Source: Gammaproteobacteria bacterium
GTDB lineage: Bacteria; Pseudomonadota; Gammaproteobacteria; Pseudomonadales; Azotimanducaceae
DNA: 64,000 nt
Direction of reading: 5' to 3'
NCBI GenBank assembly: GCA_007694905.1
Contig: REEU01000198.1
Location: 1 to 64,000, forward strand
Position 1 is the first letter of the stretch. The number at the start of each line of letters is the position of its first letter. The translations under genes and the position numbers were made by a program. A model generated the notes under the pieces. That model worked only from the letters and a program-made list of their open reading frames with translations. It did no database searches and was not told the origin of the DNA. This document shows, in pieces, positions 1 through 8,467 of this stretch.

Positions 1-113
1 AGAATCCCACTGGGAGATGGCGCCTTTGCACGGCGCACTGAGATATGCGGGCTAGTGGGCGACAAATGACTGATTAGCGCATATCCCGAGAGGGAGGTGG
101 TGGGTGAGTGGGG

Positions 114-155
114 CGGGGCAGTCCATCCTCTGGACGTGTGGGCGCGTCTGCCCCG
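114..155 (-). terminator. stem-loop directly after the 71-aa gene, possible terminator
   Basis: Arms CGGGGCAG (114-121) and CTGCCCCG (148-155) are perfectly complementary, and a smaller TCCA/TGGA hairpin sits inside. On the minus strand the structure begins immediately after the stop codon at 156-158 of the last gene of the zur operon. There is no T-rich tail, so intrinsic termination is uncertain; it could instead protect the 3' end of the message. Confidence 0.35.
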
Positions 156-371
156 TCACGCAAGCTCGCGCTCGGCGCGCTCGAACCAGGTGATGACCTG
201 CTCGCGATGCGGTTCGCCCCAGACTTCGACGAAGCGGCGCGTCGAGTGCAGGCGCAGGTCCGCGAGTTCCTTCAGGCGGCGCTGAACGAAGGCCCGTGTC
301 AGAGGAATGCCGCAGTCCACCGTGATGCACTGCTTCCAGTCGTCATAGGTGTCCAGGGGTCTCACGCGCAT
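156..371 (-). CDS. 71-aa conserved-looking hypothetical protein at the end of the zur operon
   Basis: This small, highly charged protein (about 71 residues) has no signal peptide or membrane segment. Its ATG lies inside the last codons of the upstream GTPase gene (which ends at 362), so the two are translationally coupled. It reads like a real protein, with an amphipathic, Arg/Glu-rich C-terminal half ending RAERELA and a single Cys near residue 15. I do not recognise the family. Being the last member of the hydrolase-zur-GTPase operon suggests a role in zinc limitation, for instance as a partner of the GTPase, but that is inference only. Confidence 0.6.
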   Translation of the reverse strand: MRVRPLDTYDDWKQCITVDCGIPLTRAFVQRRLKELADLRLHSTRRFVEVWGEPHREQVITWFERAERELA

Positions 372-1390
372 GCCTCCATGAAGGGTGCCAGTGACGCTTC
401 GAGGGTTGGGCCGTCGAGATCGCGGGTGATGAAGACCAGGCGCGTGCGGCGGTCAGCAGACGGCCAGGCCGGCAGCAGGATGGGCGCCTCGAAACGATGC
501 TGAACGCCATGGATGACCATGGGGCGGTCTGTTTCTGCCAGGTTGATGATGCCCTTCACCCGCAGGATGTCCGGACCTCGCAGCAGCAGCAGGGCCTCGA
601 GCCACTGATCGAGCAGCGGGCCGGGAATGGGCGTGTCGAATGTGAGGCCCACCGCACGGATGTGGTCCCCGTGTCGATTGGGATCATGGCCGTGGTCGCC
701 ATGGTCATGGTGATGTTCATCGACGGGCCACGCCTCCAACGCCGCCAGCCGCCCCGACAACGAGGGTGCCGCCGCCAGGAGTCCACTCCCGCCTTCGATA
801 CATCCGTGCTCGGTGAATCGTCGTGGCGCGTTCGGGTTGATCGCCGCCAGCCGCTGCGTCAGCACGTTAAGCGCGGCCGCCTCCGCAACGTCACGCTTCG
901 TGATCAGCAGCAGATCCGCTACCGCCACCTGCCGGCGCGCCTCTTCCTGGCGTTCGAGGGTGTCGAGCCCGTGGACGGCATCCACCACTGTGACGACACG
1001 ATCGAGCAGGTAATGCCCCGTCACATCGGGATCGCCGACCAGCGTCTGCAGGATCGGAAGAGGGTCGGCAATGCCCGTGGTTTCGAGCACCACGCGCCGG
1101 AACCAGGGTCGGCCGTTGCGTGCATAGCGCCAGGGGGCATCGCGCAGCGTCCGGGCGAGATCGCCGCGGATGGTGCAGCACAGGCAGCCGCTGGCCATCT
1201 CGATCACGGCGTCATCCGCCAGCGGCGCCACCAGATCGTGATCGATGCCGATGTCTCCGAACTCGTTGATGAGAATCAGCGTATCCGCAAGCGCACGGTC
1301 TTCGAGCAGCCGATTCAGGACCGTCGTCTTGCCGCTGCCGAGAAAGCCGGTCAGAACCGTGATGGGGATCGGTGATGAGCCCGCCGCCAC
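362..1390 (-). CDS. COG0523 (CobW/ZNG1-type) GTPase, probable zinc metallochaperone
   Basis: This is a G3E-family P-loop GTPase. From the chosen start, the Walker A motif GFLGSGKT is at about residues 15-22, the family's metal-binding GCLCC motif at about 68-72, and a TKRD guanine-specificity motif near 175. A His/Asp-rich metal-binding stretch (positions about 235-255) precedes the CobW C-terminal domain. I place the start at a GTG (1390) preceded by GGAGGAGGG at good spacing; an ATG 11 codons upstream lies inside zur and has no better RBS. Cys-X-Cys-Cys GTPases next to zur are thought to deliver zinc to essential enzymes under zinc starvation. A second paralogue is at 19049-20014. Confidence 0.9.
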   Translation of the reverse strand: MAAGSSPIPITVLTGFLGSGKTTVLNRLLEDRALADTLILINEFGDIGIDHDLVAPLADDAVIEMASGCLCCTIRGDLARTLRDAPWRYARNGRPWFRRVVLETTGIADPLPILQTLVGDPDVTGHYLLDRVVTVVDAVHGLDTLERQEEARRQVAVADLLLITKRDVAEAAALNVLTQRLAAINPNAPRRFTEHGCIEGGSGLLAAAPSLSGRLAALEAWPVDEHHHDHGDHGHDPNRHGDHIRAVGLTFDTPIPGPLLDQWLEALLLLRGPDILRVKGIINLAETDRPMVIHGVQHRFEAPILLPAWPSADRRTRLVFITRDLDGPTLEASLAPFMEACA

Positions 1391-1392
1391 AG

Positions 1393-1866
1393 TCAGCCCT
1401 CCTCCGCGCGACAGCAGGCGCACAGACCGCTGACTTCGAGGGTACAGTCGCGGGCAACGAAACCCCGTCGGCCGGCCAATGCCAACAGCGCGGCGTGTGC
1501 ATCCACATCCCGGCCCTGGACAACGCTGCCGCAGGCACGGCAGACGCAGTACAGCATGGTCTGTTTCTGATCAGGCAGATCACAGGCGACCCAGCCGTTG
1601 CGGCTTTCGATGCGGGCAGCGAGCCCGCCGCGCTGCAGGTAGTCCAGCGCCCGATACACCGTGGGCGGGGACACGCGGCGCGCCAGGACCTGTTCGAGAC
1701 GATCCCGAAGCGCATAGGCACCGATGGGCTCGAAGGCCTGCCGCAGCAGATCGAGGACCTGCTGCCGGATGGGCGTCAGCAGCAGGTCATGGGCACTGGC
1801 ATGCCCGCGCACCCTGGCCTGCCAGGCAGCGCGTGCCGAGGTGTCCTCTGTAGCTCGATGCGACAT
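1393..1866 (-). CDS. zur: Fur-family zinc uptake regulator Zur
   Basis: The 157-residue protein has Fur-family architecture: an N-terminal winged helix (about residues 25-90, with LTPIRQQVLDLL and VSPPTVYRALDYL) and a C-terminal dimerisation domain. Two cysteine clusters, CVCRAC and CACC, would form the structural zinc site typical of Zur. The genes around it (two COG0523 GTPases, ZnuABC, a ZnuD relic) and three GTTATA-type palindromes in the window support Zur over Fur. It lies 17 nt downstream of the hydrolase gene and almost touches the GTPase gene. The palindrome at 2837-2850 in front of the operon implies autoregulation. Confidence 0.88.
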   Translation of the reverse strand: MSHRATEDTSARAAWQARVRGHASAHDLLLTPIRQQVLDLLRQAFEPIGAYALRDRLEQVLARRVSPPTVYRALDYLQRGGLAARIESRNGWVACDLPDQKQTMLYCVCRACGSVVQGRDVDAHAALLALAGRRGFVARDCTLEVSGLCACCRAEEG

Positions 1867-1883
1867 GAGGCGCGCCGCGGGAT

Positions 1884-2777
1884 TCAGTCGGAGTCACGCT
1901 CGCGGAGGAACACCGCGAGCAAGGACGACAGAAGATCACCCGCTTCTTCCGGGACGAAGTGACCGACCCCGGGCAGGTGCACGGAGCGGTGCTGGGGAAG
2001 CGCCGCACCGAGTTCACGCGTGGCGGCTTCGATGTCCAGCGTGCGGTCGAGGCCACCGTAGACCAGCAGGGTCGCTTGCTCCGAGATCACCGCCGGCAGC
2101 GGTGCCGATGTCTGCGGCAGCGGTGCAAGATCCGTCTGCTCCAACAGGCGCAGTGCGGCCTCGCGACAGGGCTCGGACCGGAACACGGCTGCGTAGCCTT
2201 CCATCTGCGACGCGCCGAGGCTGAATCCATGACCTGTCCCCATCCGCCGCATCAGACCAGGGAGCAGGGTGTCGAGATCGTCGAACAACGCGGCGAGGCG
2301 GGCGTCGGCCTGTCGGTCCAGCAGCCATTCGTACCAGGACGTTCCCAGCATGGGCGCTGTGCTGGCACTGCCGCTGACCAGGCAGCATCGGCCAACGATA
2401 TCCTGATGGCGTGCAACGAAATCCAGGGCCAGCCTGACGCCCGCGCCATGGGCCAGCAGGTGAGCGCGGTCCACGCCCGTCGATTCGAGCAACTCGAGCA
2501 GCAGCGCAGTCAAGTCACGCGGCCTGAGCGCCGCAGGCAGGGCATCGCTGCACCCGAATCCAGGCAGGTCCACGGCCAGGACCCGCCAATCCGTGGCCAG
2601 TGCAGCAAGCGGTTGCCGAAACAGCAGGCTCCAGGTGGGAAATCCGTGCAGACACAGCAGCACCGGCGCGTCGCGCGGCCCCTCGTCCAGGTAGTGAACG
2701 CGGCCACCCTGCCAGGGCATGAACCGAGGCTCCCAGGGCAGAAGCTGCTGCAGGGTTGGCGCAGTGGACATGGACAT
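1884..2777 (-). CDS. alpha/beta-hydrolase fold protein, nucleophile apparently lost
   Basis: The 297-residue protein resembles the haloalkane dehalogenase/epoxide hydrolase branch of the alpha/beta-hydrolase fold. The oxyanion segment LCLHGFPTWS, the acid region YGGLDRTLD and the catalytic-His region GVGHFVPEEAGD are all visible. The nucleophile elbow reads LLAHGAGVRL where relatives have G-H-(D/S)-x-G, so a glycine occupies the nucleophile position. This predicts either an inactive enzyme or a non-hydrolytic role. It is the first gene of the zur operon, 60 bp downstream of the Zur-like operator. ATG 2777 is used; an in-frame ATG lies two codons later. No signal peptide is visible. Confidence 0.8.
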   Translation of the reverse strand: MSMSTAPTLQQLLPWEPRFMPWQGGRVHYLDEGPRDAPVLLCLHGFPTWSLLFRQPLAALATDWRVLAVDLPGFGCSDALPAALRPRDLTALLLELLESTGVDRAHLLAHGAGVRLALDFVARHQDIVGRCCLVSGSASTAPMLGTSWYEWLLDRQADARLAALFDDLDTLLPGLMRRMGTGHGFSLGASQMEGYAAVFRSEPCREAALRLLEQTDLAPLPQTSAPLPAVISEQATLLVYGGLDRTLDIEAATRELGAALPQHRSVHLPGVGHFVPEEAGDLLSSLLAVFLRERDSD

Positions 2778-2836
2778 GAGCAGAACCTTTGCGGGCGAAG
2801 GGCATTAAGTCGGGAGAACGTGACCCAGCCTATTAG

Positions 2837-2850
2837 TACGTTATAACATA
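2837..2850. promoter_or_regulatory. Zur-like operator shared by two divergent units
   Basis: The imperfect palindrome TA-C-GTTATAAC-A-TA has a perfect 8-bp core (2840-2847). It lies in the 119-bp gap between the hydrolase-zur operon (minus) and the iron alcohol dehydrogenase unit (plus). The core recurs at 27144-27151, and a variant that matches the E. coli-type Zur box (GTTATA-N-TATAAC) lies at 9598-9610. Assignment to Zur rests on this recurrence and on the adjacent zur gene. Confidence 0.7.
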
Positions 2851-2896
2851 TCTTCCTATCATCCCAGGACCCATCTCAACCACCTTCGGAGCACCC

Positions 2897-4033
2897 ATGG
2901 CTACGCTGACTTTTCTGACCACCACCCTGTTCGATCACGGCGCCAGCCGCCAACTCGTCGATGTGCTGCGGATGCACGGCATTTCGCGCCCCATGCTGTG
3001 CACTGATCGAGGACTGGTGGCGGCCGGGATCGTCGAGCAGATCGAGACCGTGATCTCCAACTCGGTGCAGTCGGTGCGCTTCGATGAAACACCGGAGAAC
3101 CCCACCGAGGAGGCCGTCCTGGCCGCCGCCGAGCGCTATCGAGCGGAAGGCTGCGACGGCCTGCTTGCCGTCGGCGGCGGGTCCAGCATCGATCTCGCCA
3201 AGGCCGTCGCGCTCCGGGTGACCCACGACGGCGATCTCATGCAGTACACCGCCGGCGAGGGCGGCGTCGAGCGCATCGGCCCGGTGGCGCCGCTGATCGC
3301 CGTGCCCACCACCGCGGGAACGGGCAGCGAGGTCTCCAGTGGCTCGGTGGTGATCATGAGCAACGGCGAGAAGCTGATCTTCGCCAGCCGCCACCTGACT
3401 CCCCGCACGGCCGTGTGCGACCCGGAACTGACGTTCGGCCTGCCGCCGCTGCTCACCGCCGCAACCGGCATGGACGCCATGACCCACTGCATCGAGGCGG
3501 TGCTGTCACCCCAGGTGAATCCACCCGCGGAAGCGGTGGGCCTCGACGGGCTCAGGCGGGGACTCGGCCACGGCCACCTGCTGGGCGCGGTCAAGGATGG
3601 AAAAGACCCGGACGCGCGCTGGAACATGATGATGGCCTCCACCGAAGGCGCCATGGCATTCAGCAAGGGGCTCGGTGCGGTGCATTCCATGAGTCACGCC
3701 TGCGGTGCGCTGCCCGGCCTGCGCCTGCATCACGGCACGCTCAACGCAGTCTTTCTGCCGACGGTGCTGCGCTTCAATGCCGACCACGTGGGCGACAAGT
3801 ACGCCCGGATCCGGGAAGCCGCCTGCCTCGACGCCAAGGTGGATCTCGCCGACTACATCGAGCAGCTCAATGCCAGCCTCGGCCTGCCGGCGAATCTCGC
3901 CGCCATGGGCGTTACCGCCGATCATATTCCTGGGCTGGCGCAGCATGCCGCGCGGGACGTGTGCACGTTCACCAATCCGCGTCCGGCCAGCGTCGACGAT
4001 TACGCCAAGCTCATCGAGGCTGCCATGGGGTGA
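2897..4033 (+). CDS. iron-containing (group III) alcohol dehydrogenase
   Basis: The 378-residue protein has the Fe-ADH fold. NAD(P) binding is shown by GGGSSIDLAKA (about residues 93-103) and PTTAGTGSEVS. Metal ligands are seen in DPELT, MDAMTHCIEA, GLGAVHSMSHACG and the LHHG segment. It oxidises or reduces an alcohol/aldehyde pair; substrate unknown. GGAG lies 6 nt before the ATG. The Zur-like operator lies 47 bp upstream, suggesting that an iron enzyme is made when zinc is scarce, perhaps to stand in for a zinc alcohol dehydrogenase (inference). The stop codon overlaps the GTG of the regulator that follows. Confidence 0.88.
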   Translation: MATLTFLTTTLFDHGASRQLVDVLRMHGISRPMLCTDRGLVAAGIVEQIETVISNSVQSVRFDETPENPTEEAVLAAAERYRAEGCDGLLAVGGGSSIDLAKAVALRVTHDGDLMQYTAGEGGVERIGPVAPLIAVPTTAGTGSEVSSGSVVIMSNGEKLIFASRHLTPRTAVCDPELTFGLPPLLTAATGMDAMTHCIEAVLSPQVNPPAEAVGLDGLRRGLGHGHLLGAVKDGKDPDARWNMMMASTEGAMAFSKGLGAVHSMSHACGALPGLRLHHGTLNAVFLPTVLRFNADHVGDKYARIREAACLDAKVDLADYIEQLNASLGLPANLAAMGVTADHIPGLAQHAARDVCTFTNPRPASVDDYAKLIEAAMG

Positions 4034-4977
4034 CTCAGCACTTTCCCACACGCGACGTCTACGATTGGCCGTCCAGTTCCAGCGTGCGTGGCCAGCAGGT
4101 CGAGACGCTGCAATTACGCAGCGGCGTCACACTCATCAAGACGGAATTTGACCGCGGACAGGAGGGCCGCTTTCGCTACGTCGAGCCGGATGACGTCTTC
4201 GGCATCGGTTTTCATATCAAGGGCGGCAGCCGCTTCGATATGGACCGCTGTCACTTCGAGACGCATCCGCTCGACGTATGGGCCGGCACCTCGCCCCGTA
4301 GCGCTCCTTCGTCGTTCACGCTGTCGCGGCATGGCTTTCGAACTGTTTCGCTTCGCTTCGATCCCGAGGTGATCCGGGAACTCCTGCAGCAGTACGGCCA
4401 GGAGCGTGGTCTCATTGCGGATATGGCCCGCCATGCGCGGGAAGAGGTGGCCATCGAACGACTGTCCACGCTTGACCCCGGCGCAGTTCGGCTCGTCGAG
4501 TCGATGTTCGCCACAACGTACACCGGTGCCGCCCGCACCCTCTTCCTCGAGTCCTGCGCCCTCGGCCTGCTGGCCTCGCAGATCGACACCACCGCGCCCG
4601 GCCCACGGCCACAGGCGTTGGCACCAGAGGTTAGAATCGGCCCGAAACTGCAGGCCGCGCGAGAGCACCTTGACGAACACTTCGCAGACCCACCGACCAT
4701 CAGGACCCTTGCTCGAATCGTCGGGACCAACGAGTTCACCCTGAAGCGTGGCTTCAAGGAAACGTTCGGTGTGACGATCTTCGGATATGTCCGGCAGCGG
4801 TGCATGGAACTCGCCGTGACCGAGCTTCATGGTGGCCGGTCGGTGCTCGAGACCGCCCGCAGCGCCGGCTATGCATGTCCCCGCTGCTTCGCCGACGCCT
4901 TCCGACGGCACTTCGGCGTTCTGCCCAGCGCGGTGACGCGTCGGGTACGCGCGCAGATTCCTGCTCACCGCAGCTGA
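4030..4977 (+). CDS. AraC/PchR-type transcriptional regulator
   Basis: The 315-residue regulator has an N-terminal sensing domain and a C-terminal AraC double helix-turn-helix (about residues 215-312: helix-rich TLARIVGTNEFTLKRGFKE, then the FRRHFGVLPSAVTRR signature). PchR-type regulators usually sit next to a siderophore receptor, as here. The start is a GTG at 4030 overlapping the preceding TGA (GTGA), with GAGG about 9 nt upstream; the frame stays open far upstream but that is the shadow of the dehydrogenase. An unusual CPRC pair occurs in the second HTH, where relatives normally have Ser-Pro-Ser-His-like sequence. The likely target is the TonB receptor gene 82 bp downstream. Confidence 0.85.
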   Translation: MTQHFPTRDVYDWPSSSSVRGQQVETLQLRSGVTLIKTEFDRGQEGRFRYVEPDDVFGIGFHIKGGSRFDMDRCHFETHPLDVWAGTSPRSAPSSFTLSRHGFRTVSLRFDPEVIRELLQQYGQERGLIADMARHAREEVAIERLSTLDPGAVRLVESMFATTYTGAARTLFLESCALGLLASQIDTTAPGPRPQALAPEVRIGPKLQAAREHLDEHFADPPTIRTLARIVGTNEFTLKRGFKETFGVTIFGYVRQRCMELAVTELHGGRSVLETARSAGYACPRCFADAFRRHFGVLPSAVTRRVRAQIPAHRS

Positions 4978-5059
4978 AATTCCCGCTCACCGCAGACGCT
5001 TCAGGTGTCAGGAGCGATACGCTCGATCAGGCTTCGCATTCGTTACAGAGAGCCTATCG

Positions 5060-7222
5060 ATGAAGATTCTGGCGATGCCCGTCGGACTGCTCACCGCAGC
5101 ACTGTTGTCCCTGCCGGCAGCGGGCGAGACCGCTGCGTCCTCGACAAGAGAGCAGCAGACAGCGCAGCCCATCGAAGCCATCGTCGTCACGGCGCGTTTG
5201 CGGGAGGAGGACGCGCAGGATGTTCCCTTCGCCCTCACGGTTGTCGACAGCGTGGCCCTGGAGCAGCGTCGCATCGACGATGCCATAAGCGTCTTTCGGC
5301 ACGTGCCGGGCCTGTCATTGACGAGCTTCGACGACGGGCGCTTCGCCTACTTCCAACTGCGCGGAATCGGACCACTCAGCCAGGCCATCAGTCCGGATGA
5401 CGGCTCAGTGGTGACGTACATCGATGGTGTCCCGCAGCCAGTTTACGCGTCCGAAATCGCCTATCTGGAGTTGGAGCGATTCGAGGTGCTGCGGGGTCCC
5501 CAAGGTACGCTATTCGGGCGCAACAGCCAGGGTGGCGCGCTCAACCTCACGACGCGCGCACCAGGCCATGAGCTGGAAACCAGCGGGCGGCTGGAGGGCG
5601 GCCAGAGCGGCTACCTTCTTGCGCAGGGTGCGATCTCCGGACCTGTACTCGAGGATCGTCTCAAAGCAGGCATCACGTTCCGGGCCTCCAACGTCGATGG
5701 TTTCGTTCCGAACATTGCGCCGGGCGGCGGTGAGCTGGGCGACCGGGAGTCCTACGCCGGGCGCGGCACCCTGATCTTCACGCCCTCCGGAGAGGACGGC
5801 GCGCGCTTCACGCTGTCATCGAACGTCGACCGCCAGACCAGCTCACCGTTCTACTATGTCCTGCGCGGCCAGCCGCGATCACAAGTCGAACTCAATCCTG
5901 AGAACGAGGTCAAGCGCACAGCGTGGGGTATCAGTCTGACCTCCGAGTTTGCTCTTGGGGGACCGGATCTCACCGCCATCACGGCCGTCAACGGCTTTCG
6001 CAACGATCAGTTCACAGACGATACCGATGGTCTCATCTATGGCCCACTGTTCGGTCAGCCATCGTCAGACTTTCTCGAGCCACTGTCTTTTTCCGACTGG
6101 CACGAGGAAGAGCGGCGCTTCTATCAGGAACTGAGGCTTTCCAGTTCGGCGGAGCAGGAACTCGCCTGGACCGCTGGCCTCGTCTATTTCCACTCGGATT
6201 TCGATACCGACCTCAAGAATCGGTCAACCTTCTCACCTTTCCTGAACGGCGACCGGGACGCAACGCAGGAGATCGATTCCTACGCGGCCTACGGCGAAGT
6301 CACGACTCCGCTGGCCACGCCCCGGCTGCGGGGAACACTCGGGCTTCGCTATACACGTGATGAAAAGTCCCTGAATGCGACCTTTCAAGGCGTCGGATTT
6401 CCTGGCTCGGTCGACGAGTTCGCCCAGGAATCCACCGCGAATTTCGACCTGTGGACCGGCCGCGCGGCACTGCTGTGGGAGGCGACCGACGACATCAACC
6501 TCTACGCCACCATCGGCCGCGGTGCCAAGAGCGGTGGCTTTCCCCGCTTTACGCTCAGCGCGGCAGTGGGTCAGGAGAGCGAGGCCTATGCGGAATCAAC
6601 GTCGTGGACCTACGAAGTCGGCGCCAAGGCCGCACTTCCCGGCGGTCGTGGTCAATTCGAGCTGTCCGGCTTCTACAACGACGTCAGCGACGAGCAGCTG
6701 TTCGTACTCGACTTCGTCAATTTCACGTTCGTCCCCGTCAACCTCGATACCCGAAGCTATGGCGTCGAAGCGCAAGGAAGCTATGTCTGGAACGGCGGCT
6801 GGTCCGTGGCCGGAGGGTTGTCCTGGACCCTAGGCGAGATTCGTGAAGCGGCAGAGATCAGCGGAGCAGAGCGGGGCAACCGCATTCCGAACGTCGCCAG
6901 GCTGAGTTCGACATTGACCCTGAACCACCGCGGGCCCGAGCTCAGGCTGGGCAACCGTGCCGCCGCCTCGATGGCCACCGTGACGCATCAGTATGTGAGC
7001 TCGCGCGCGGCGGATGTCGCGGGCAGCTTCAACCTTCCCTCCTACCACAACGTGGATGCGCGGCTGGGTGTGCAGATTGGACGAACAGAGATCTATGCGT
7101 TCGGCAGGAACCTCCTGGACACGACGCAGGAGCTCAACGGTGTCCTCTACGGCCCGGGCGTCGAGGGGGCTTCGCTCGGGCGCGGCAGAATCGTCGGTCT
7201 CGGCGTGACGTCCACCCTTTGA
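5060..7222 (+). CDS. TonB-dependent outer-membrane receptor
   Basis: The 720-residue receptor has a signal peptide (residues 1-22, ending LPAAGE), a TonB box (PIEAIVVTARL), a plug domain with the FEVLRGPQGTLFGRNSQGG motif, and a 22-strand-type barrel with a C-terminal segment rich in alternating aromatic residues. It imports an unidentified ferric chelate or other metal or organic ligand. The AraC/PchR-like gene upstream suggests a siderophore-type ligand that is also the inducer. The methyltransferase gene overlaps its 3' end, so the two are co-translated. Confidence 0.9.
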   Translation: MKILAMPVGLLTAALLSLPAAGETAASSTREQQTAQPIEAIVVTARLREEDAQDVPFALTVVDSVALEQRRIDDAISVFRHVPGLSLTSFDDGRFAYFQLRGIGPLSQAISPDDGSVVTYIDGVPQPVYASEIAYLELERFEVLRGPQGTLFGRNSQGGALNLTTRAPGHELETSGRLEGGQSGYLLAQGAISGPVLEDRLKAGITFRASNVDGFVPNIAPGGGELGDRESYAGRGTLIFTPSGEDGARFTLSSNVDRQTSSPFYYVLRGQPRSQVELNPENEVKRTAWGISLTSEFALGGPDLTAITAVNGFRNDQFTDDTDGLIYGPLFGQPSSDFLEPLSFSDWHEEERRFYQELRLSSSAEQELAWTAGLVYFHSDFDTDLKNRSTFSPFLNGDRDATQEIDSYAAYGEVTTPLATPRLRGTLGLRYTRDEKSLNATFQGVGFPGSVDEFAQESTANFDLWTGRAALLWEATDDINLYATIGRGAKSGGFPRFTLSAAVGQESEAYAESTSWTYEVGAKAALPGGRGQFELSGFYNDVSDEQLFVLDFVNFTFVPVNLDTRSYGVEAQGSYVWNGGWSVAGGLSWTLGEIREAAEISGAERGNRIPNVARLSSTLTLNHRGPELRLGNRAAASMATVTHQYVSSRAADVAGSFNLPSYHNVDARLGVQIGRTEIYAFGRNLLDTTQELNGVLYGPGVEGASLGRGRIVGLGVTSTL

Positions 7223-7950
7223 CGGAGATGACGGGCTACGCGGTCACCGCTCAGTTCTACGATCCGATGACCGAAGCGTCACACGCCCACGTCAGGGCGC
7301 AGATCACCGACGCCCTGAACGGTCTCGACGCCAGGAGCCATCCCATCGTCGACATTGGGGCAGGTACTGGGCTGACGACGCGGGCCATCGCTGCTGTCCT
7401 GCCGGAGACGGAGATCGTCGCGGTCGAACCGGACCCATTCATGCGGCCAGCATTGATGACCAGGATCTGGTCCGATCCCGACTTGCGCCGGCGCGTCAGC
7501 ATTCTGCCCATGCCCGTACTCGATGCACCGCTGCCTCCGGTCATTGCCGGCGCGGTCGCGAGCGCATCTCTCGTCCACTTCAGCCCGGCAGACCGTGCTC
7601 GACTGTGGACGTTGCTCGAGGAACGACTGCTGCCCGCCGGGCGCATCGTGGTCGAGATTCAGTGCCCGCTATCGAGGGAGATACCCGAAACGCTGCTGGC
7701 AACCGAGCGCATCGGAGGTGTTCACTACGAGGGCTGGGCCAGCGCTGTCCCTGTGGACGAACAGCGTCTGCACTGGCACCTCACCTATGTCGCCCGGTGT
7801 GGTGACGTCGAGATCGATCGACGGTCGACAGACCACGTCTGCTGGGTCATTTCATCCCGTGACGTGCTGACCGAGGCGCGCGCCTCCGGACTGGATGGGG
7901 CGGTCACTGGGGATCTGGTCGTACTCGGCAAGGCAGCGAGCACAACGTGA
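7219..7950 (+). CDS. class I SAM-dependent methyltransferase
   Basis: The 243-residue protein has the SAM-binding glycine loop VDIGAGTGLTTRA (about residues 42-54) followed by the acidic end of beta-2 (VAVEPDPFM). The fold is that of small-molecule methyltransferases; the acceptor is unknown. The start is uncertain: a TTG at 7219 overlaps the receptor stop, and an ATG at 7228 is in frame, neither with a strong RBS. It is the last gene of the dehydrogenase-regulator-receptor unit. It might act on the imported ligand, but nothing in the sequence proves that. Confidence 0.8.
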   Translation: MTEMTGYAVTAQFYDPMTEASHAHVRAQITDALNGLDARSHPIVDIGAGTGLTTRAIAAVLPETEIVAVEPDPFMRPALMTRIWSDPDLRRRVSILPMPVLDAPLPPVIAGAVASASLVHFSPADRARLWTLLEERLLPAGRIVVEIQCPLSREIPETLLATERIGGVHYEGWASAVPVDEQRLHWHLTYVARCGDVEIDRRSTDHVCWVISSRDVLTEARASGLDGAVTGDLVVLGKAASTT

Positions 7951-8000
7951 GCGCCGCGGTCACTGCCGTCCTGGCTCGATGTAGCGACAGCGAGTGAACT

Positions 8001-8022
8001 CCTCGAACACGGGTGTTCGAGG
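8001..8022. promoter_or_regulatory. perfect 10-bp inverted repeat
   Basis: CCTCGAACAC (8001-8010) and GTGTTCGAGG (8013-8022) are exact reverse complements separated by GG. It lies 50 bp after the methyltransferase stop. With a 2-nt loop and no T tract it is a poor terminator; a protein-binding operator or cruciform is more likely. No partner gene is obvious. Confidence 0.45.
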
Positions 8023-8041
8023 TAGCAAGCGCCACTCGAAC

Positions 8042-8091
8042 GCACATATCTCACCGATTCACCGCTGTGGCCGTGGATACACCGGCAACGC
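8042..8091 (+). repeat. dispersed 50-bp repeat, copy 1
   Basis: This segment aligns with 17821-17868 at about 80% identity with one 2-nt gap. The shared core begins GCACAT and includes CTCACCGAT and ACCGGCAA. Both copies lie in gene-poor stretches with degenerate sequence, which suggests relics of the same element or gene end. Confidence 0.5.
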
Positions 8092-8467
8092 CCACCCTCC
8101 CCGTCAGGACCGGCACGCCCCCGTCCCGACGCCGTTCGTGCCCAGGCGGGCCACGTTCGCCGACGACGATCATGGCGTACAGGGGTGACCACTGCAGAGG
8201 GGAGACGTGGTATGCCACCATTTCGCCGCTCTCGGAGACGAGGACTTCTGAGATACCTGGCAGCCTGTCGGATTTGGGACTGATCTACTGCGCCAGCGGG
8301 ATGACGGTCCATATCCGCCCGCTTTCTTGTTACATAGCACCACTATGCGCCTCAAAAGCGGACGAATCTGGCCTCGCCCTCCCACTCGGCTCGCTAAGAT
8401 CGCCCAAACCCGACAGGCTGCCAGGGATCGAAAGGCTTCGTGAACGAGCTTCCACAGTGCTTGCGGG

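Larger units (their letters stand above)
7951..8467. other. 517-bp intergenic stretch with palindrome and dispersed repeat, no convincing gene
   Basis: Open frames here have atypical composition and resemble no family I know. Two structures stand out and are listed separately: a perfect 10-bp inverted repeat (8001-8022) and a copy of a diverged repeat shared with 17821-17868. Near 8335-8348 there is TAGCACCACTATGC, also present at about 39457-39470 inside another intergenic element, so short mobile or extragenic elements have probably accumulated here. Confidence 0.6.

Noticed and set aside
3415-4029. N-terminal extension of the AraC-type regulator
   Set aside because: Only the out-of-frame shadow of the dehydrogenase; the GTG at 4030 overlapping its stop gives a normal-length protein.
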